This document shows, piece after piece, positions 37,551 to 49,060 of a stretch of DNA of 64,000 nt. Positions within the stretch are counted from its first letter, which is position 1. Each line of letters opens with the position of its first letter. The notes under the pieces were generated by a model. The model was not told where the DNA came from and did not search any database. It worked only from the letters and a program-made list of their open reading frames with translations. Both the position numbers and the translations under genes were made by a program. Source of the DNA: Aquatica leii (lineage: Eukaryota; Arthropoda; Insecta; Coleoptera; Lampyridae); assembly GCA_035610365.1 (NCBI GenBank), contig CM069435.1, forward strand, positions 64,849,389-64,913,388. Reading direction: 5' to 3'.

Positions 37551-39780
37551 CCAATTACCGGAAACGCTCGGCCGATACGACAACATGTACGCCGACTTTC
37601 TTAGGGAAAAAAAGAAGGAATTGAACAAATAATTACGGTTATGACGAGAGAAGGTGTGATTGAACTTTTAAATAGTCCATGGGCGTCTCCAGTGATACGC
37701 GTAAAGAAGAAAGATGGATCAACGAGATTTTGCGTAGACTACAAACAGCTTAACGACGTGACCAAAAAATACTGCTGTTTGACGACACTTTAGACATCTT
37801 GTCAGGATCCTAGTAGTTTTCCACGTTGGATTTAAAGAGTGATTACTGGCAAGTACAATTGGAATCTAAGAACCGTGAAAACTAGTTTACTGCCTTTCGG
37901 TTTGTGCAACGCTCCTGCGACGTTTAAACGTTTGATGGAGACCATCTTGCGCGGACTACCTTGGACGACGTGTCTGGTTTATCTACACAACGTGATCGTG
38001 GTTTGAGGCTTGTTTGAAGAACATTACAACGTTACAGCGACTACGTAGGACAAATATGAAACTGAGCCCAAAGAAATGCCACGTATTTAAGAAGTGCAAT
38101 ACTTTGGCCAGGTTCGATCAGTGCAACTACAGCCAAGAACGATCAAGAATTGTTATTATAAGCGATTTGTACCCAAATTTGCCAATACTTCCAAATGTTT
38201 GACAAAACTGGCTAAAGAAAAAGCAGAATATAAATGGGATGAAAACTGCGATAACGCTTTCCATGATCTAAAACTAAAACGCCGTTTTAAAGCGGCTATT
38301 GCAGGACAAGTAGCAAGATGGATTGAGAGACTGCAACAGTATGACTACGACACAAAACACCGTGCCGAAAGTAGCTGACCCCTTGTCCAGAAGACCACGT
38401 CCGGCGAACTGCAGCCACTGTTCGCAACTTAAAAAAAAAGAAACGAATGTCTTTGAAGAACTGCTATAATTCATAACGAGTGGGAAGCTGAGCAGTTGCG
38501 TTGCAAACAAAAAAACGATCCCAAAATAAGAGTTATCTTGAACTGGAAAGCAAATAGCCGACGCACAACCTAGGAAGAAGTTAATCTTTTGAGAAAAAAG
38601 ATTAAAGCATAGTGGACGCAGCGAGACTCTTTGAGAGTAAACGACGGTTTTTTTAACGATTTCTAGAAAGTGTCGAGGGAACAGAAAATAGACTTGAGGT
38701 GGTAATGCCAAAAAACAGTGTCACAGGTGTTGTAGCATCTGCACGATGGTATATCAAAAGGACACTTTGGCGTAAAAAAGGCATTAGGGAAAGTTGAAGA
38801 AAGATTTTACTGAGTCAACTGCAAAGAGAACGTCATGGAATGGTGCCGTAAGTGTGTGCATCAGAAAATGATCCAACGAAAAACCGCAAAGCACCAATGA
38901 AACAGTATAAGGTGGGAAGCCCTTTAGAGATAATAGCGATTGACATCGCAATGTTGTTCTCAGATCTGTTTCTGGAAACGAATACATTTTGTTGGCGATG
39001 GATTATTTTACGAAATGGACAAAGACTTCAGTTACAGTGGCAGATGTATTAGTGAAAGAGTTTTTCTGTCTGTTTGGAGTTCCGTTGGAATTATACCGAC
39101 TAAGGCCGCAACTTTGAGTCTGCGCTGTTTCAAGAGGTTTGCCGACTGTTGGAAATTAAAAAAACTAAAACGACGCTTCTGCATCCTCAACCTAATGGCA
39201 TGGTTAAACGGATGAATTAAAGAAGGGAAGGAACTTAGCCAAAGTAGTGTACGAACACCAAAGAGACTGGGATCAGTACTTGCACTTTTTTCTATTAGCA
39301 TACCAATATCTGTTCACGAAGGCACAGGTCGATCCCATCTTGTGCATTGCTCGGTCACAAAATACAACTGCCCTGCGACCTTCAATTTGGACGAAGATCG
39401 GAAGAAATTGTTGGAGAAGGCTACGTCAGCAAGTTGACGCAGAAGCTAGACACAGTACATGAAGCGGTCTGTAAAAACACAACAACTTGCCAGCGATAGA
39501 ATGAAGACCAGATATGACAACGCACAAAATGGTGGGTTTTAATCTAGCGACATGGGGTAGCTCTATAATTCCCAATAAAACGTGGTTTGTCGCAAAAGCT
39601 GCAAAGGCAATGGGAGGGCTCTTATAAAGTTGTATTAATGACGTCATATATCACATCCAAAAACCACCCAGACACAAGCCAAAACTGGTCCACATCGATT
39701 GTCTGTCCTCGTTTGCTGGCGATAACAACTTTTCGCAAGTCCAGGTCCGAACCAGGATAATCAAGCAGAACCAAAAACGA
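37551..39780 (+). pseudogene. Ty3/Gypsy retrotransposon pol remnant
   Basis: On + the pol order is followed across many frameshifts. Reverse transcriptase has [40 protein letters not shown] and PFGLCNAPATFKRLMETI. The catalytic box is YLHN instead of YLDD, so both active-site Asp are gone. RNase H is internally deleted to QVARWIERLQQYDYDTKHRA. The integrase has KNRKAPMKQYKVGSPLEIIA, a short VCRLLEIKKTKTT-like stretch, PNGMVKRMN and VYEHQRDWDQYLHFFLLAYQ. The end reads KLVHIDCLSS at about 39690. The 5' side stops against the P-type pseudogene and no LTR was found. A macrodomain remnant follows immediately. Confidence 0.88.
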
Positions 39781-39841
39781 AGTTGATGAAATAAACTTCA
39801 ATAATCTTATGAGCTTATACGGAGATTTTGGAAAGACTAGG

Positions 39842-40246
39842 TTTGAAGTTACAACCGAGAAACAACAAGACCTGTTCCAAACAAGAAAAGATTACTCTAT
39901 CGCACATTGCTTAAGCGAGGACCTTGAAATGTCTGAATAGATTGTAGTCGCATTTAAGTATAAGTTTGGACGGTTAGATGAACGAACAGCAACTGGTGGC
40001 GGTGGTCGAAAAAATTTTGTGGCCAACATTTAATTTTCTATCTGGTCACCAAGAAGTACTCGAGTGCAATGCCGTTATACAAAAATCTGCGGCGAGCATT
40101 ATCGAATGTTAGGAGTTCCATAATATTAACAAATTGGCAGTACCCAAGTTTGGTTGCGGCTTATGTCAACTGAATTGGATGACAGTTTAAAATATGCTAG
40201 AGGTTGTCTTCCGAGGAACAGACGTTTAAGTGTTGGTCTGCAGTTA
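39842..40246 (+). pseudogene. TARG1/OARD1-type macrodomain (ADP-ribose hydrolase) remnant downstream of Gypsy pol
   Basis: Enzymes of this family remove ADP-ribose from acidic protein residues and deacylate O-acetyl-ADP-ribose. Frame 2 reads FEVTTEKQQDLFQTRKDYSI, AHCLSEDLEMSE, stop, IVVAFKYKFGRLDERT, against the family's ...GDLF...dslAHCiSeDc.MgaGIAv.Fk.kFg.v.eL. After a damaged middle, frame 3 reads KLAVPKFGCGLCQLNWMTV, against MPRiGCGLDrLqWe, then VFRGTDV. The catalytic Asp of GCGLD is Cys here, the phosphate-binding GAGI is destroyed by a stop (39938-39940), and there is at least one frameshift, so it is inactive. It starts about 60-100 bases after the Gypsy pol tail on the same strand, suggesting it was a downstream frame of that element; capture of a host gene is the alternative. 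Confidence 0.8.
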
Positions 40247-42330
40247 TGATCCAAGTAGAATATCGGATCGGGAAAAGTCCATTGACTGCTAGTTTTAAGC
40301 TCAAGAAAGTTACCGAAGTGGAGAGAGCTGTTACAATCGCCACAATCCTTTATAACGGTGTCGCATCCAGTTTACTGTTCTGGGACAGAACTATCTTAAG
40401 AAAGAGGCAGTGAAACGTTCTCGAAGTTATTGCCAACTTTAAAAATGTTTCAATATTATATAAATTGAATAAGAATAGCAAACAGTAAATCTAACCCTGA
40501 GCTTAATTCTTACACCGACTATTGTCATAATAAACAAACGTACATTTTGTACAATCCTTTTCTAGTATTAGTAAAGTGCAACCATTTCTAAAAGCTAAAA
40601 GTAAATACACAAGTATATCACAGTGATATCACAAATAGGACTAATTAGGTTGCAACCAATTCTGACAAAATTTTAAATCTAGTACAGATGCATCAATAAA
40701 ATTTTATAATTCAATATCTTCCCTATTATAATAATCAGCTTGGCATATTGACTGTCGAGGAATATCACAAGCTCGACAATTCCCATCAGTTTACGAAAAG
40801 TATTTAAGACGACGATATTCTAAAAGAACATTCAATCCACAAAAGAATGAATGCTCGTGTTGAACATGTAATTTAGTAGATACGGTCGTAAATGCTCAAC
40901 GATTTTTTCTATTGGCATTAATTGATTTTTAATTCAATTTTTGCCATAAAATCATTGGATGGCCCAAGATTTACAACGTTTTGCTGAGCATTTTAAGTTA
41001 CATTCGTTTTCTATGCACTTTGCGCATTAAATGTCAAACGCGTTAAATAGTCGGAAGAAAAAAAACTCCAATGAATCAAAACAGATTTGACATAACTGTA
41101 GTTACCAAAATTAAAGAATGCGTACAAATTGACCGTATTAAGCTTTTTGCAATATAATGCTTTTAGAATCTTTCTTACGTTAAATCCAAATCAAGCTTTG
41201 AAAGTCTTGCGAATTTTCTTATGCTAATGCTAATAAACCAAATACATAAAAATGTATTTAAACAATTGCAAGAAATAACTACATTATCTAACTGATATTT
41301 TATAAATATAATCGCCGAAATCTATCTGATAGACAAATTTTTTACTTTAGTTTAAAGTTTTTATTAATTTTTATGTGATGATGTGATGTTTTTCAAATTA
41401 AAATCATACTTCATTTTAATTATTTTCAAAACAAAATAAAATCTTACATTTATGGTTTTTAGCTACTAATTCAACAAACTGTAAAATATGAGATATCCTT
41501 TAATAGACTGTTTAAATACTTTCCAAACGAGCTTACCGAAGGAGAAATAACGAAAGTGTGCTTTGCTAAAGTTTTATCTCCCCTAACATGAATAAATTAA
41601 TATCTCGTTAACGAAAATAGAACCAGCACCATAAGATTGAATTATTTATCACGAACAGTTTGGTACTCTATTAAGTGTAGTTAAGGTCAAAATCAGTTTT
41701 GCTTTTGCCTTCGGGAATTATGTTTACATTTTGCATGTATTGTGTATGTGGTGCGTTAATTACTAACATTTCCGCTTGGCCTTTTTATTTTATGAGGTCG
41801 CAATAAAGTTAAAGATAATGTATAATTAATAAGTAAAATTGAATATTACTCTTTATTAGAACATAAAAATATAGAAAATTAAATGCAAATGAAAATCGAA
41901 ATAAAAATAAATTAAAAATATGTTTGTAAATAGCTGTATTATAAATAAGTACAAGACAAGAGAAAACTAGAAAATGTGATTTTTTCTGATTTGTTACCAA
42001 AATTTTGATTTGATATTTCACAGACCGCTACGTGTACATCTACAATTTATTTTGAGCTATTTTAATATAGTATTAATAAAATTGAAAACAAGTAGCAGCG
42101 TAAACCAAGAAAATAGCATTTACAAACAAGAAAATAATTAACTAATAAACATCACAAACAAAACAACATGTTAATTTTAAAAACATTCAATAAAAGAAAA
42201 TAAAAAAAACGTGTTTGTTTTACAAAATAAAATATACTCGTATAGCATTAGTTCTGACTTAAATGTATCCAACGATAAGCTATCATCGGTAGTTTTATCA
42301 TACGTCATCGAGAAAAAAACTCGACGTGAA
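40247..42330. other. Intron DNA; unassigned open stretch at 40247-40440
   Basis: Directly after the macrodomain the sequence stays coding-like for about 200 bases (for example EYRIGKSPLTASFKLKKVTE on + near 40258-40318), but I do not recognise it and it may belong to the same element. From 40440 to 42330 I see only AT-rich intron DNA, with no LTR matching the Gypsy or BEL elements. Confidence 0.35.
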
Positions 42331-42714
42331 AACTAAAGAAAAATTAAAAGTTTATAAACTTCAGAAATACCAACAATCGAAGAAATTGTTCAATTTTTAT
42401 AAAATCGTGTTCAATTGTTAATGAACTTAGGCATTCAAAGTTATAAACGTTCTAAACCCGTAACATTGGTTACTTCTGAAAAACCCTCTATTATTTGCAA
42501 ACTATGTCTAAAACAACATTCAATTTCAAAATATTTTGTTTTTCTGAGGCTTTATGTAAAACAGCTAATGTTTAAAATTGCTGAGTTCAAGCTTTGTAAA
42601 CACTGTTTAGCTCACATCAACATAAAAAAGTGCACTTTCAGATACAGATGTTTTTCGTGCAATAAGTTTCATGATTCTTTACTATATTGTTGCGTATTTA
42701 TTATTAAAAACTAA
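42331..42714 (+). pseudogene. BEL/Pao gag zinc-knuckle region
   Basis: The frame 42415-42714 encodes a gag C-terminus with the BEL-type cysteine/histidine array: CKLCLKQHSISKYFVFLRL, then KLCKHCLAHINIKKCTFRYR and CFSCNKFHDSLLY. This matches the family's CxxCxxxHxixxCxxF...LCxnCL...HxxxxC...CxxCxkxHHtlLH. The frame stops shortly after and the protease resumes only at about 43150, after an intervening segment of different character (42715-43140). Confidence 0.8.
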
Positions 42715-43145
42715 TTTATTTAAACTATTAAAAATTATGTTTACTTATTCTAGAAATATGTACACTTTTAAATTAACCGAACTAATAAAATCTAATAATA
42801 TTTAATAAAAACACTTACACTATAATTTATATCACTTACAAGAAGATAAGATAACGTCCTCGGATAGCCTCACACTTGTTTACACTAAAAATCACGTACA
42901 CGATTATTCTCGGTATATTTATGTAGACACACGCGTGCTAACAACTTATTTATATCAACTTGATAATTTTCTTAACACTGTTGTATTCGCATTCCCGCAA
43001 TAACTGACCTACGAATTGTTCCGTTGGTATATATACACATAAGAAAATCCTTCTGGAGTGTTCCCTATTTTTCGGTATATCTTCTAGAAGATGGATAACA
43101 GCTTCTAGAAGGTTCTTGCATTTGCAAATAATTTCTCGAACGTTT
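42715..43145 (-). promoter_or_regulatory. Putative heat-shock-type promoter with 5' noncoding exon, inside the BEL element
   Basis: Read on the - strand, a cluster of heat-shock-factor sites is followed by a core promoter. Sites (written on +): TTCTCGAACGTTT (43133-43145), TTCTAGAAGGTTC (43103-43115, a perfect three-unit nTTCnnGAAnnTTC element), TTCTAGAA (43082-43089) and TTCTGGAGTGTTC (43051-43063, one mismatch). Then TATATATA (43028-43035) and, 30 bases downstream on -, an insect initiator TCAGT with its A at 43005. The presumed leader runs about 160 bases and meets a good donor (CTT|GTAAGT, about 42842 on -), as in heat-shock genes with an intron in the 5' UTR. No coding exon follows. The segment interrupts BEL between gag and protease. 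It could also be a fragment of another element's LTR. Confidence 0.55.
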
Positions 43146-45825
43146 CAATATATTACTCCCGAAGTTCAATCTTCTGTTGTGCTTGCATAAAGCAATGATG
43201 TTGTTACACCTTCTTCGTCTAACGTTGTTCTTGTTTATCACAACGTTTCTTCTCAAAGCACCATTCCTTTATCCACCACCAAAATTTTAATTAAAGATTC
43301 TGCTGGTGTATTTCATAAAACTCTGTGTTTACTTGATAATGAATCAATGAATAATCTCATTACAAAAAGAATGGTCAACAAACTCAACCTAAATACGAAA
43401 CCTATTAATAAACCGTTAATGGGCGTCAGCTTAAAGTCAGTCTCTATTACCAACGAAACTCAAATCAAAATTCAATATCCAGAGTATCCAATTTTTTTTA
43501 AATTGCTTAATTGTTTAGTTATAAAAAGCATTACTACCCCTTTACCTATTAATTTTATTTGAAAAACACTTGTTGCTTTTTCCTCAAAGAATTAAGTTAG
43601 CGGACAATCGTTTTAATCAAACAAGTGAGATACATTTATTGATTGGTACGTCTTTTCTACGATTTGCTTATTGCGAATAAGCTTTCGTTCAAAGTTAAAA
43701 ATTACCATTACTTTAAAATACCGCAAATTGTTACACTTTTGTTGCAAATAACAACTGTGATTTACAAAAATTATGGGAAATAAAAAATGTCATTTCACAG
43801 AAAACAACTTCACTACAATCAAAAGAGGAATAAGCCAGTGGAGATTATTTTCAATAGACTGTGTTTCAAAATAAAGATAAAAGGTTTATAGTTTCAATTC
43901 CATTCAATGACAAAAGTTTTAACTTATGTACATTGTATCAGATAGCTTTAAATCGTTTTTTATTTTTAGAAAAACGTTTAAACACAAATCCTAAAATTAA
44001 AAAAACAATTTTTAGATGAATACGAAAGTTTGGGTCATTTAAGCGAAAAAAAGTTGTAATTTTCTTCCGCATCACAAAGTATTTAAGCCCGATTTATCTA
44101 CTACTCAATTGCCTGTAGTCTTTGACGGACGTGTAAAAACTTCTTCTGAATTATGTCTGAATTGTTGTCAAAACGACTTATTATTAAATTTTTGAAAGCA
44201 CTCAGTCGCAATCACTGCTAACTGTGAAAAAATGTATTGTTAGATTTGGGTAAATTCTAATCAAAGAAGATTTAAGGGCATTCTCTGGAGCGACCGTCTT
44301 TCTCAAAAAATAAAAATATTTCAACTAAACACAGTGATTTACGATCTATCTAGTTTATCCTATTTTGCAACTAAGTGTTTTTATAGCTTAGGTCAATTTG
44401 ATCAAGAAATTATATTCGAAACATCATCTAGAATCATTAATAATTTTTATATGTACAATTTTATGTCCGGCGCCAATTCAGTAATTGAACACAAAAATAT
44501 TGCAAATAAGGTTACAAAAATTCTTGCTCTAGGTAGACATTTTCTCAAAAAATTTTAGTCAAACCATTCTGCTGTATTCGACAACCTTGCCACTCAAAAT
44601 TTAAACTTAAATTTTGATAGCGCGTATACAAAATGATAGGAATTTGATAGAACTCTAATTCCGATTGTTTTACTTACGACTTAAAACATGTTGTCAATTT
44701 TAGCACTAATACTAAAAGAAATATATTATCTGCTCTTTCTAATTTGATCCTCTTGGTCTATTATCTCCCATTACAATCAAGAAAAAGTTAATTATTTAAG
44801 CTCTTTAAAAATTGTAATGAACATAGGACGAAATTATTCCTGCTTCGTTACAGAACGAGTAAGTTTCTTTAGCAAAATGCGTTAACAATTCAACTACGTT
44901 GAGCATGAAGGGTGTTTTTATCAGATTTTAAACATGTTGAGTTACATAAGTTTTATAACGCTAGTACAAGAGCTTACGGTGTTTGCCTCTTCGATGTATT
45001 TCTGATAACTATATTTGTATTCAATTATTGTGTGCTAAAACTCGTGTACTTGAAAAAATCTGCAGTATTTTTCTAAAATTTATCTCTGGTCAGATTAAAA
45101 AATAGTTTTAGGTTAGACCAATTCCACACCTAACAAATACAATATTTTTGTTGCATATCGAATAGCTTCTATTTTAGAAACTACATGTGCTTCTAACTGT
45201 CATCACGTTAGCAGAGAAAATAATCATACTGATTTAATTTTGCCCGGTGCTACTACAAAAGATCTATTCAATAACAAATTCTAGTTTAATGAACTTCAAT
45301 TTTTTCATTACTTCAATTTTTCCGACTTTGAGTTAATAGCTGACCAGAATGTTTTACCAGAGCAAAAATGAGTTCAAGTTACTCTTACATGCAATTATTT
45401 TTAAATATTTTTGAGTCATGCATTTACGTCTTTAATTTTGTTTTACTATCATAAAAAAAATTGCATTGCGGCTCTAACTAGTTGTTGTCAGTAGTCTGTG
45501 ATAAATTTTGGCCAATTTCTGGTCGTTTCCTTTGTAGAAAGATTGTACGTAGTTGTTTAAGTTGTTTTAAAACAAGACCTAAATTAGCATTAACTCTTAT
45601 GGGAAATCTTCCATCTGCGCGATTTGCTATTTACAAACGGTGTTTTTACAACACCGGGGTAGGTTTTGGTAGTCTTGTTTTAACGAAAGATGGCTATACG
45701 TGAAATGCAAAACTGATTAAGGCATACATTGTTCTTTTCGTTTGTATAACGACTAAAGCCATACATCTCAATTTGATTACAAGTTTATCTACGCCAGCTT
45801 TGATAGAAGTATCTATTTAAAAAAT
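43146..45825 (+). pseudogene. BEL/Pao retrotransposon pol remnant (protease to integrase)
   Basis: On + the BEL order is recognisable. The protease region has CLLDNESMNNLITKRMVNKL (usual aLlDsGSq.sfIt) with the catalytic DSG read as DNES. The RT has NFLPHHKVFKP and LPVVFDGRVKTSS (usual YLPHHgVfk...lRVVFDaSakt) and, near 44300, IKIFQLNTVIYDLSSLSYFA with TKCF. RNase H has ELHKFYNASTRAYGVCLF near 44950. The integrase entry FWPISGRFLCRKIVRSCLSC with FNTGVGF-like sequence is at 45482-45680. It breaks off just after TKAIHLNLITSLSTPALIE at about 45820, before the second catalytic Asp; the first Asp is replaced (ITSLST for vtDLST). Many frameshifts; no LTRs identified. Confidence 0.85.
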
Positions 45826-45859
45826 GTCCAAGCGTCGGAAACCTTTATTTCAGTTTAAA

Positions 45860-47105
45860 GCGAGCCGTAAAAATATCAAAGTTGTGTTTTGTTAAGAAAA
45901 CCTGTACCTGCAATTTTTAATTTCCTCCGATCAAAATAATTTTGTGTTTTAATAACGTTTATGAGACCTAAGCCTTAAGATTTTTTAAATAACTTGAATT
46001 TTGTCAAAATATCACCTAATTTTCATGTTTGGAATACTTAAGAAGTATCTAAGTCATGGGAGCAAAATTTAGAGTAAAATGTAGCAATAGATCGTATTTG
46101 ATATCTCAAATTATAATAAACTTTGCATAATATACTGTTCAAAAATGAAAACCTATGAATTAAGTGGCTATAACTTCATTAATTTGAATAGAATGCCATA
46201 TTTTTTAATTTACTAAAAAATGTAGTTTTTAATTACCTATTAAATAGTATTAGAATATTCTGTAGCTAACTCTTCTCTTTTCGTACTTACACAATAGGCC
46301 AAATACTCTTTTTTATACCATTTGATGGTTTTTTAATAAAAGTTTTGATGAATCTAGTTGGTTGTTGCATTTAGAAATATCAGATAGTTAGCACCACAAA
46401 TGCTTAGAAACTTGGAATGTAATTTATAATCCAATATAAAACAAAAGCAAAATATTTATAACAGATGTTCGAAATGTGGATTGTACGTTTCCAAACACAT
46501 GCAAGGTTACACTTTTAAAAGTGTCGCTTATGTGTCTTTTTATATCGTGTGTTGCTGTCGGTTATTTATCTTTGATATGTTATTACCGTTATTACTGTTA
46601 TAGTCTGCTGGATTATAAATTATTATTCGTATAACTGTTAATTATCTGATGTCTCTAAACACAATAAGCAACTAGATTCATTAGAACTTTTATTAAAAAA
46701 AACTTCAAATAGAGCAAAAAAAACGATTATTTGGCGTATTGCGTAAAAACGGGAACATTTAGCTATAGAATATTGTAATACTATTTGATTGGTAATTAAA
46801 AAGTGCATTTTTTAATAAATTAAAAAATATAAAGTTTTATTTAAATTAATAAAGTTATAGCCATTTAAATTTTGTAATTGACAAGTTTTAATTTTTGGAC
46901 ACCTTGTATAATATGCAAAGTTTATTATAATTAAAACATGAAAAATAGTAATAATAATATAAAATTTTGCTTCCATAAGTTAGATACTTCGTAAATATCT
47001 CAAACATGAAAATTAGGTTATATTTTGACAAATTTCAAGTTATTTAAAAGAATCTTAAAATTTAGGCTTCATAAGTTTTATTTAAAAAAACAACTTTGAT
47101 GCTTT
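45860..47105. mobile_element. Fold-back element with about 450-bp inverted arms, related to the Tc1/mariner group
   Basis: The left arm (about 45950-46400, weakly from 45860) and right arm (about 46640-47085, weakly to 47105) are inverted copies. Shared blocks include TTTTAAATAACTTGAA, CCTAATTTTCATGTTTG, GAAGTATCTAA, ATTATAATAAACTTTGCATA, GGCTATAACTT.ATTAATTT and ATGAATCTAGTTG. The right arm carries ATACAAGGTGTCCAAAAA in inverted form, like the TACAGGGTGT end motif at 26.3 kb. In the 240-bp loop the - strand reads CMCLETYNPHFEHL (near 46470-46510), resembling the C-terminus of transposases of that group. It is therefore probably an internally deleted long-repeat relative of the 26.2-28.4 kb element. 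Confidence 0.7.
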
Positions 47106-47838
47106 CAAGACTTTTGTAACACCCTTTTGAATCTGTTCTTCAAAGACGTTAAAAACAATCTACGTTAAAAAAAATTAAAAAATTTTGATTTTTCAATTTT
47201 TTATAAACAATCTAAAATTTAAAAATAATTGAAAATCTTACATAAAGTCAAAAAATCTTTTTTTTTTAATATTTTGGTTATTTGATTTTCTTACTGCGAT
47301 TGTTTAAATAATTGCTATAAACAAATGCAATGTTTATAAGATAATTAAAGTTTTTTTTGAGTAATCTGTTGCTTGATGAAAATAAAGATTTTTATGAAAA
47401 AAATTCTATTAATTAACAATTTTTTGCAACTGGAAATTAATATCAAAACACTATTTTTTTAAATCATTGTTTTTATTGCTGTTCAATATTCTAAAAAAAA
47501 AATTTTACCTGTTTATGTAATAAACAAAAACATTTTAGCCATTTTTTATATAGAAAAAAAAATAAATAAAAACAACTTTGTAAGCAAATTTTTTTTTAAA
47601 GCTTTTTAGTTTTTATATGATTTTAAATATTCTTTTTTTTTGTTTTTATTTATTTTTTGTATGTAAAAATAATGTTTTATTTCTCTACGTAACATAATAG
47701 TGTTTTAAAATTTAATCTTTGATATAAAATGCCAACGCCTATAATAGTATTGTTCGATAAAAAAAAATCCAATATTTTATAATGTAATAAATAAGCCCTC
47801 ATCGTTTTTATTAGCTCTAAATGTTATTTCTTTTTCAG

Positions 47839-47980
47839 CAATTTTATCTTTATATCTACGAAATGAATTACAATTATCGGAAAATACGGCCACGATAATT
47901 TATCACGTTTTCATTATGATCTGTTACGTTGTACCAATAGCGGGAGCGGTATGCGCCGATAGTTTTTTAGGAAGATACAG
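47839..47980 (+). CDS. Oligopeptide transporter (SLC15/PTR2), exon 2 of 4 seen
   Basis: The exon follows TTTTTCAG and precedes GTAAGT. Its first two bases complete a Thr codon with the previous exon and its last two start an Arg codon. It encodes ILSLYLRNELQLSENTATII, YHVFIMICYVVPIAG and AVCADSFLGRY. The His of IYHVF matches the TM2 His required for proton transport in mammalian PEPT proteins (YHTF), and AGAVCADSFLGRYRT is the first PTR2 family signature, with the short loop DSxLGRYRT typical of major-facilitator carriers. Frame and splice phases agree with both neighbours, so the exon appears intact. The intron before it is 17.8 kb and the one after 15.2 kb, both filled with transposon remnants. 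Confidence 0.96.
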
Positions 47981-48355
47981 GTAAGTTTAAAATTCAACTC
48001 ATAAAATATACTTTTAGCATTTTTATTGGAAAAAATTTATTTTGTACGTGACTTTAGTAATGTCGAGTTACACTTCTTTTGTTATAAAGTTAAACGTTTT
48101 AATGCAATGTATCGATTTTCGTTGACTTCGTTTTTTGGTTTCACATTAACACTTATTTTATATAGGTATATTACAAAAATAGAATAATAATCAAGTACTT
48201 CACTACTCTAACGTTAACAAAAATAAGCTTTTTCTTTTATTAGCGACAAAAACTACCTATTTTTATAAACTAAAACATGACGTATTCGACTAACATAGAC
48301 AGTATCCGTACCTTTTAGTTTTCAAATGATAGTAATTTGCTAGAAAAATTACAAA

Positions 48356-48550
48356 TGTAAGCTTATTTTTTATAATATAAATTAACTCAATAGTTAAAAA
48401 TCGATTTATTACACGTTTATTTTAGATATCAACTTTTAAATAATTTATAGGTATACGTACATTTTCTTTTAGCGCTCTGATGGTTATTTTCTTTGTCAAT
48501 GTTTTCGTATACTTTTCGAAACTCAAACTACAAATTTTCATTTTTTACTT
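48356..48550. repeat. Left copy of the long direct repeat flanking the LINE
   Basis: This 195-bp sequence, from TGTAAGCTTATTTTTTATAA to CAAATTTTCATTTTTTACTT, recurs as a direct repeat at 52658-52859 with roughly 8% differences including a 4-bp GTAG insertion. The LINE lies exactly between the two copies. Confidence 0.9.
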
Positions 48551-48578
48551 CTTCTTCTTTTCATTTCCTTTTACCATT

Positions 48579-48938
48579 TCAGGCATCGGATTGTGGGTCA
48601 CGGTCCTCTTTAATCCATTTCTTTCGTGCTTTTCTATCTCTTGCTAAAGTTTCCATATCTTCCTTTGTTTTCCCTTTTTTTCTTCCATGTTCTTCTATCT
48701 GGTCTAGCCATTTTCTTATTGGTCTTCCTCTTTTTCTATTTCTTGGTTTCCCTTCTTTCATTATTCTTTTCGTCAGCCGATCGTTATTTATTCTCATGAC
48801 ATGTCCGTACCATAGTAGGTTTTTTTCTTTAATTCTTTCTAATATTGGTGTTTGTTTTATTTCTTTCCTTATGCTTTCATTCCTAACGTGGTCCCATTTT
48901 GTTTGCCCTGCTATTTTTTTAAGGTGTTTCATCTCCAT
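48579..48938 (-). pseudogene. LINE C-terminal domain
   Basis: An open frame on - encodes KNLLWYGHVMRINNDRLTKR, GKPRNRKRGRPIRKWLDQIE and a basic tail WIKEDRDPQSDA. This is the well-known end of many insect LINE reverse transcriptases (usual lrW.GHv.Rm...R....... g.R.rGRP..rW.D.v). It lies downstream of the RT and upstream of the tail, in the expected place. Confidence 0.85.
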
Positions 48939-49060
48939 TGCATTTATTTTACTTTCATGTTTTTTTGTCCATGTCCAATTTTCCGCTGCATATGTGATTG
49001 TTGGAATTATTATTGTATTGTGTGTTGTCTTTTTCGTTTCTTTATCTATTTCTTTATGTT

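Noticed and set aside
38274..39301. Several - strand frames over the Gypsy region
   Set aside because: They oppose recognisable RNase H and integrase blocks on +, so they are shadows.
43065..43256. - strand 63-codon frame in the BEL element
   Set aside because: It covers the heat-shock-site cluster and is antisense to BEL protease upstream sequence; Arg-rich composition comes from TTCTTCG-type runs.
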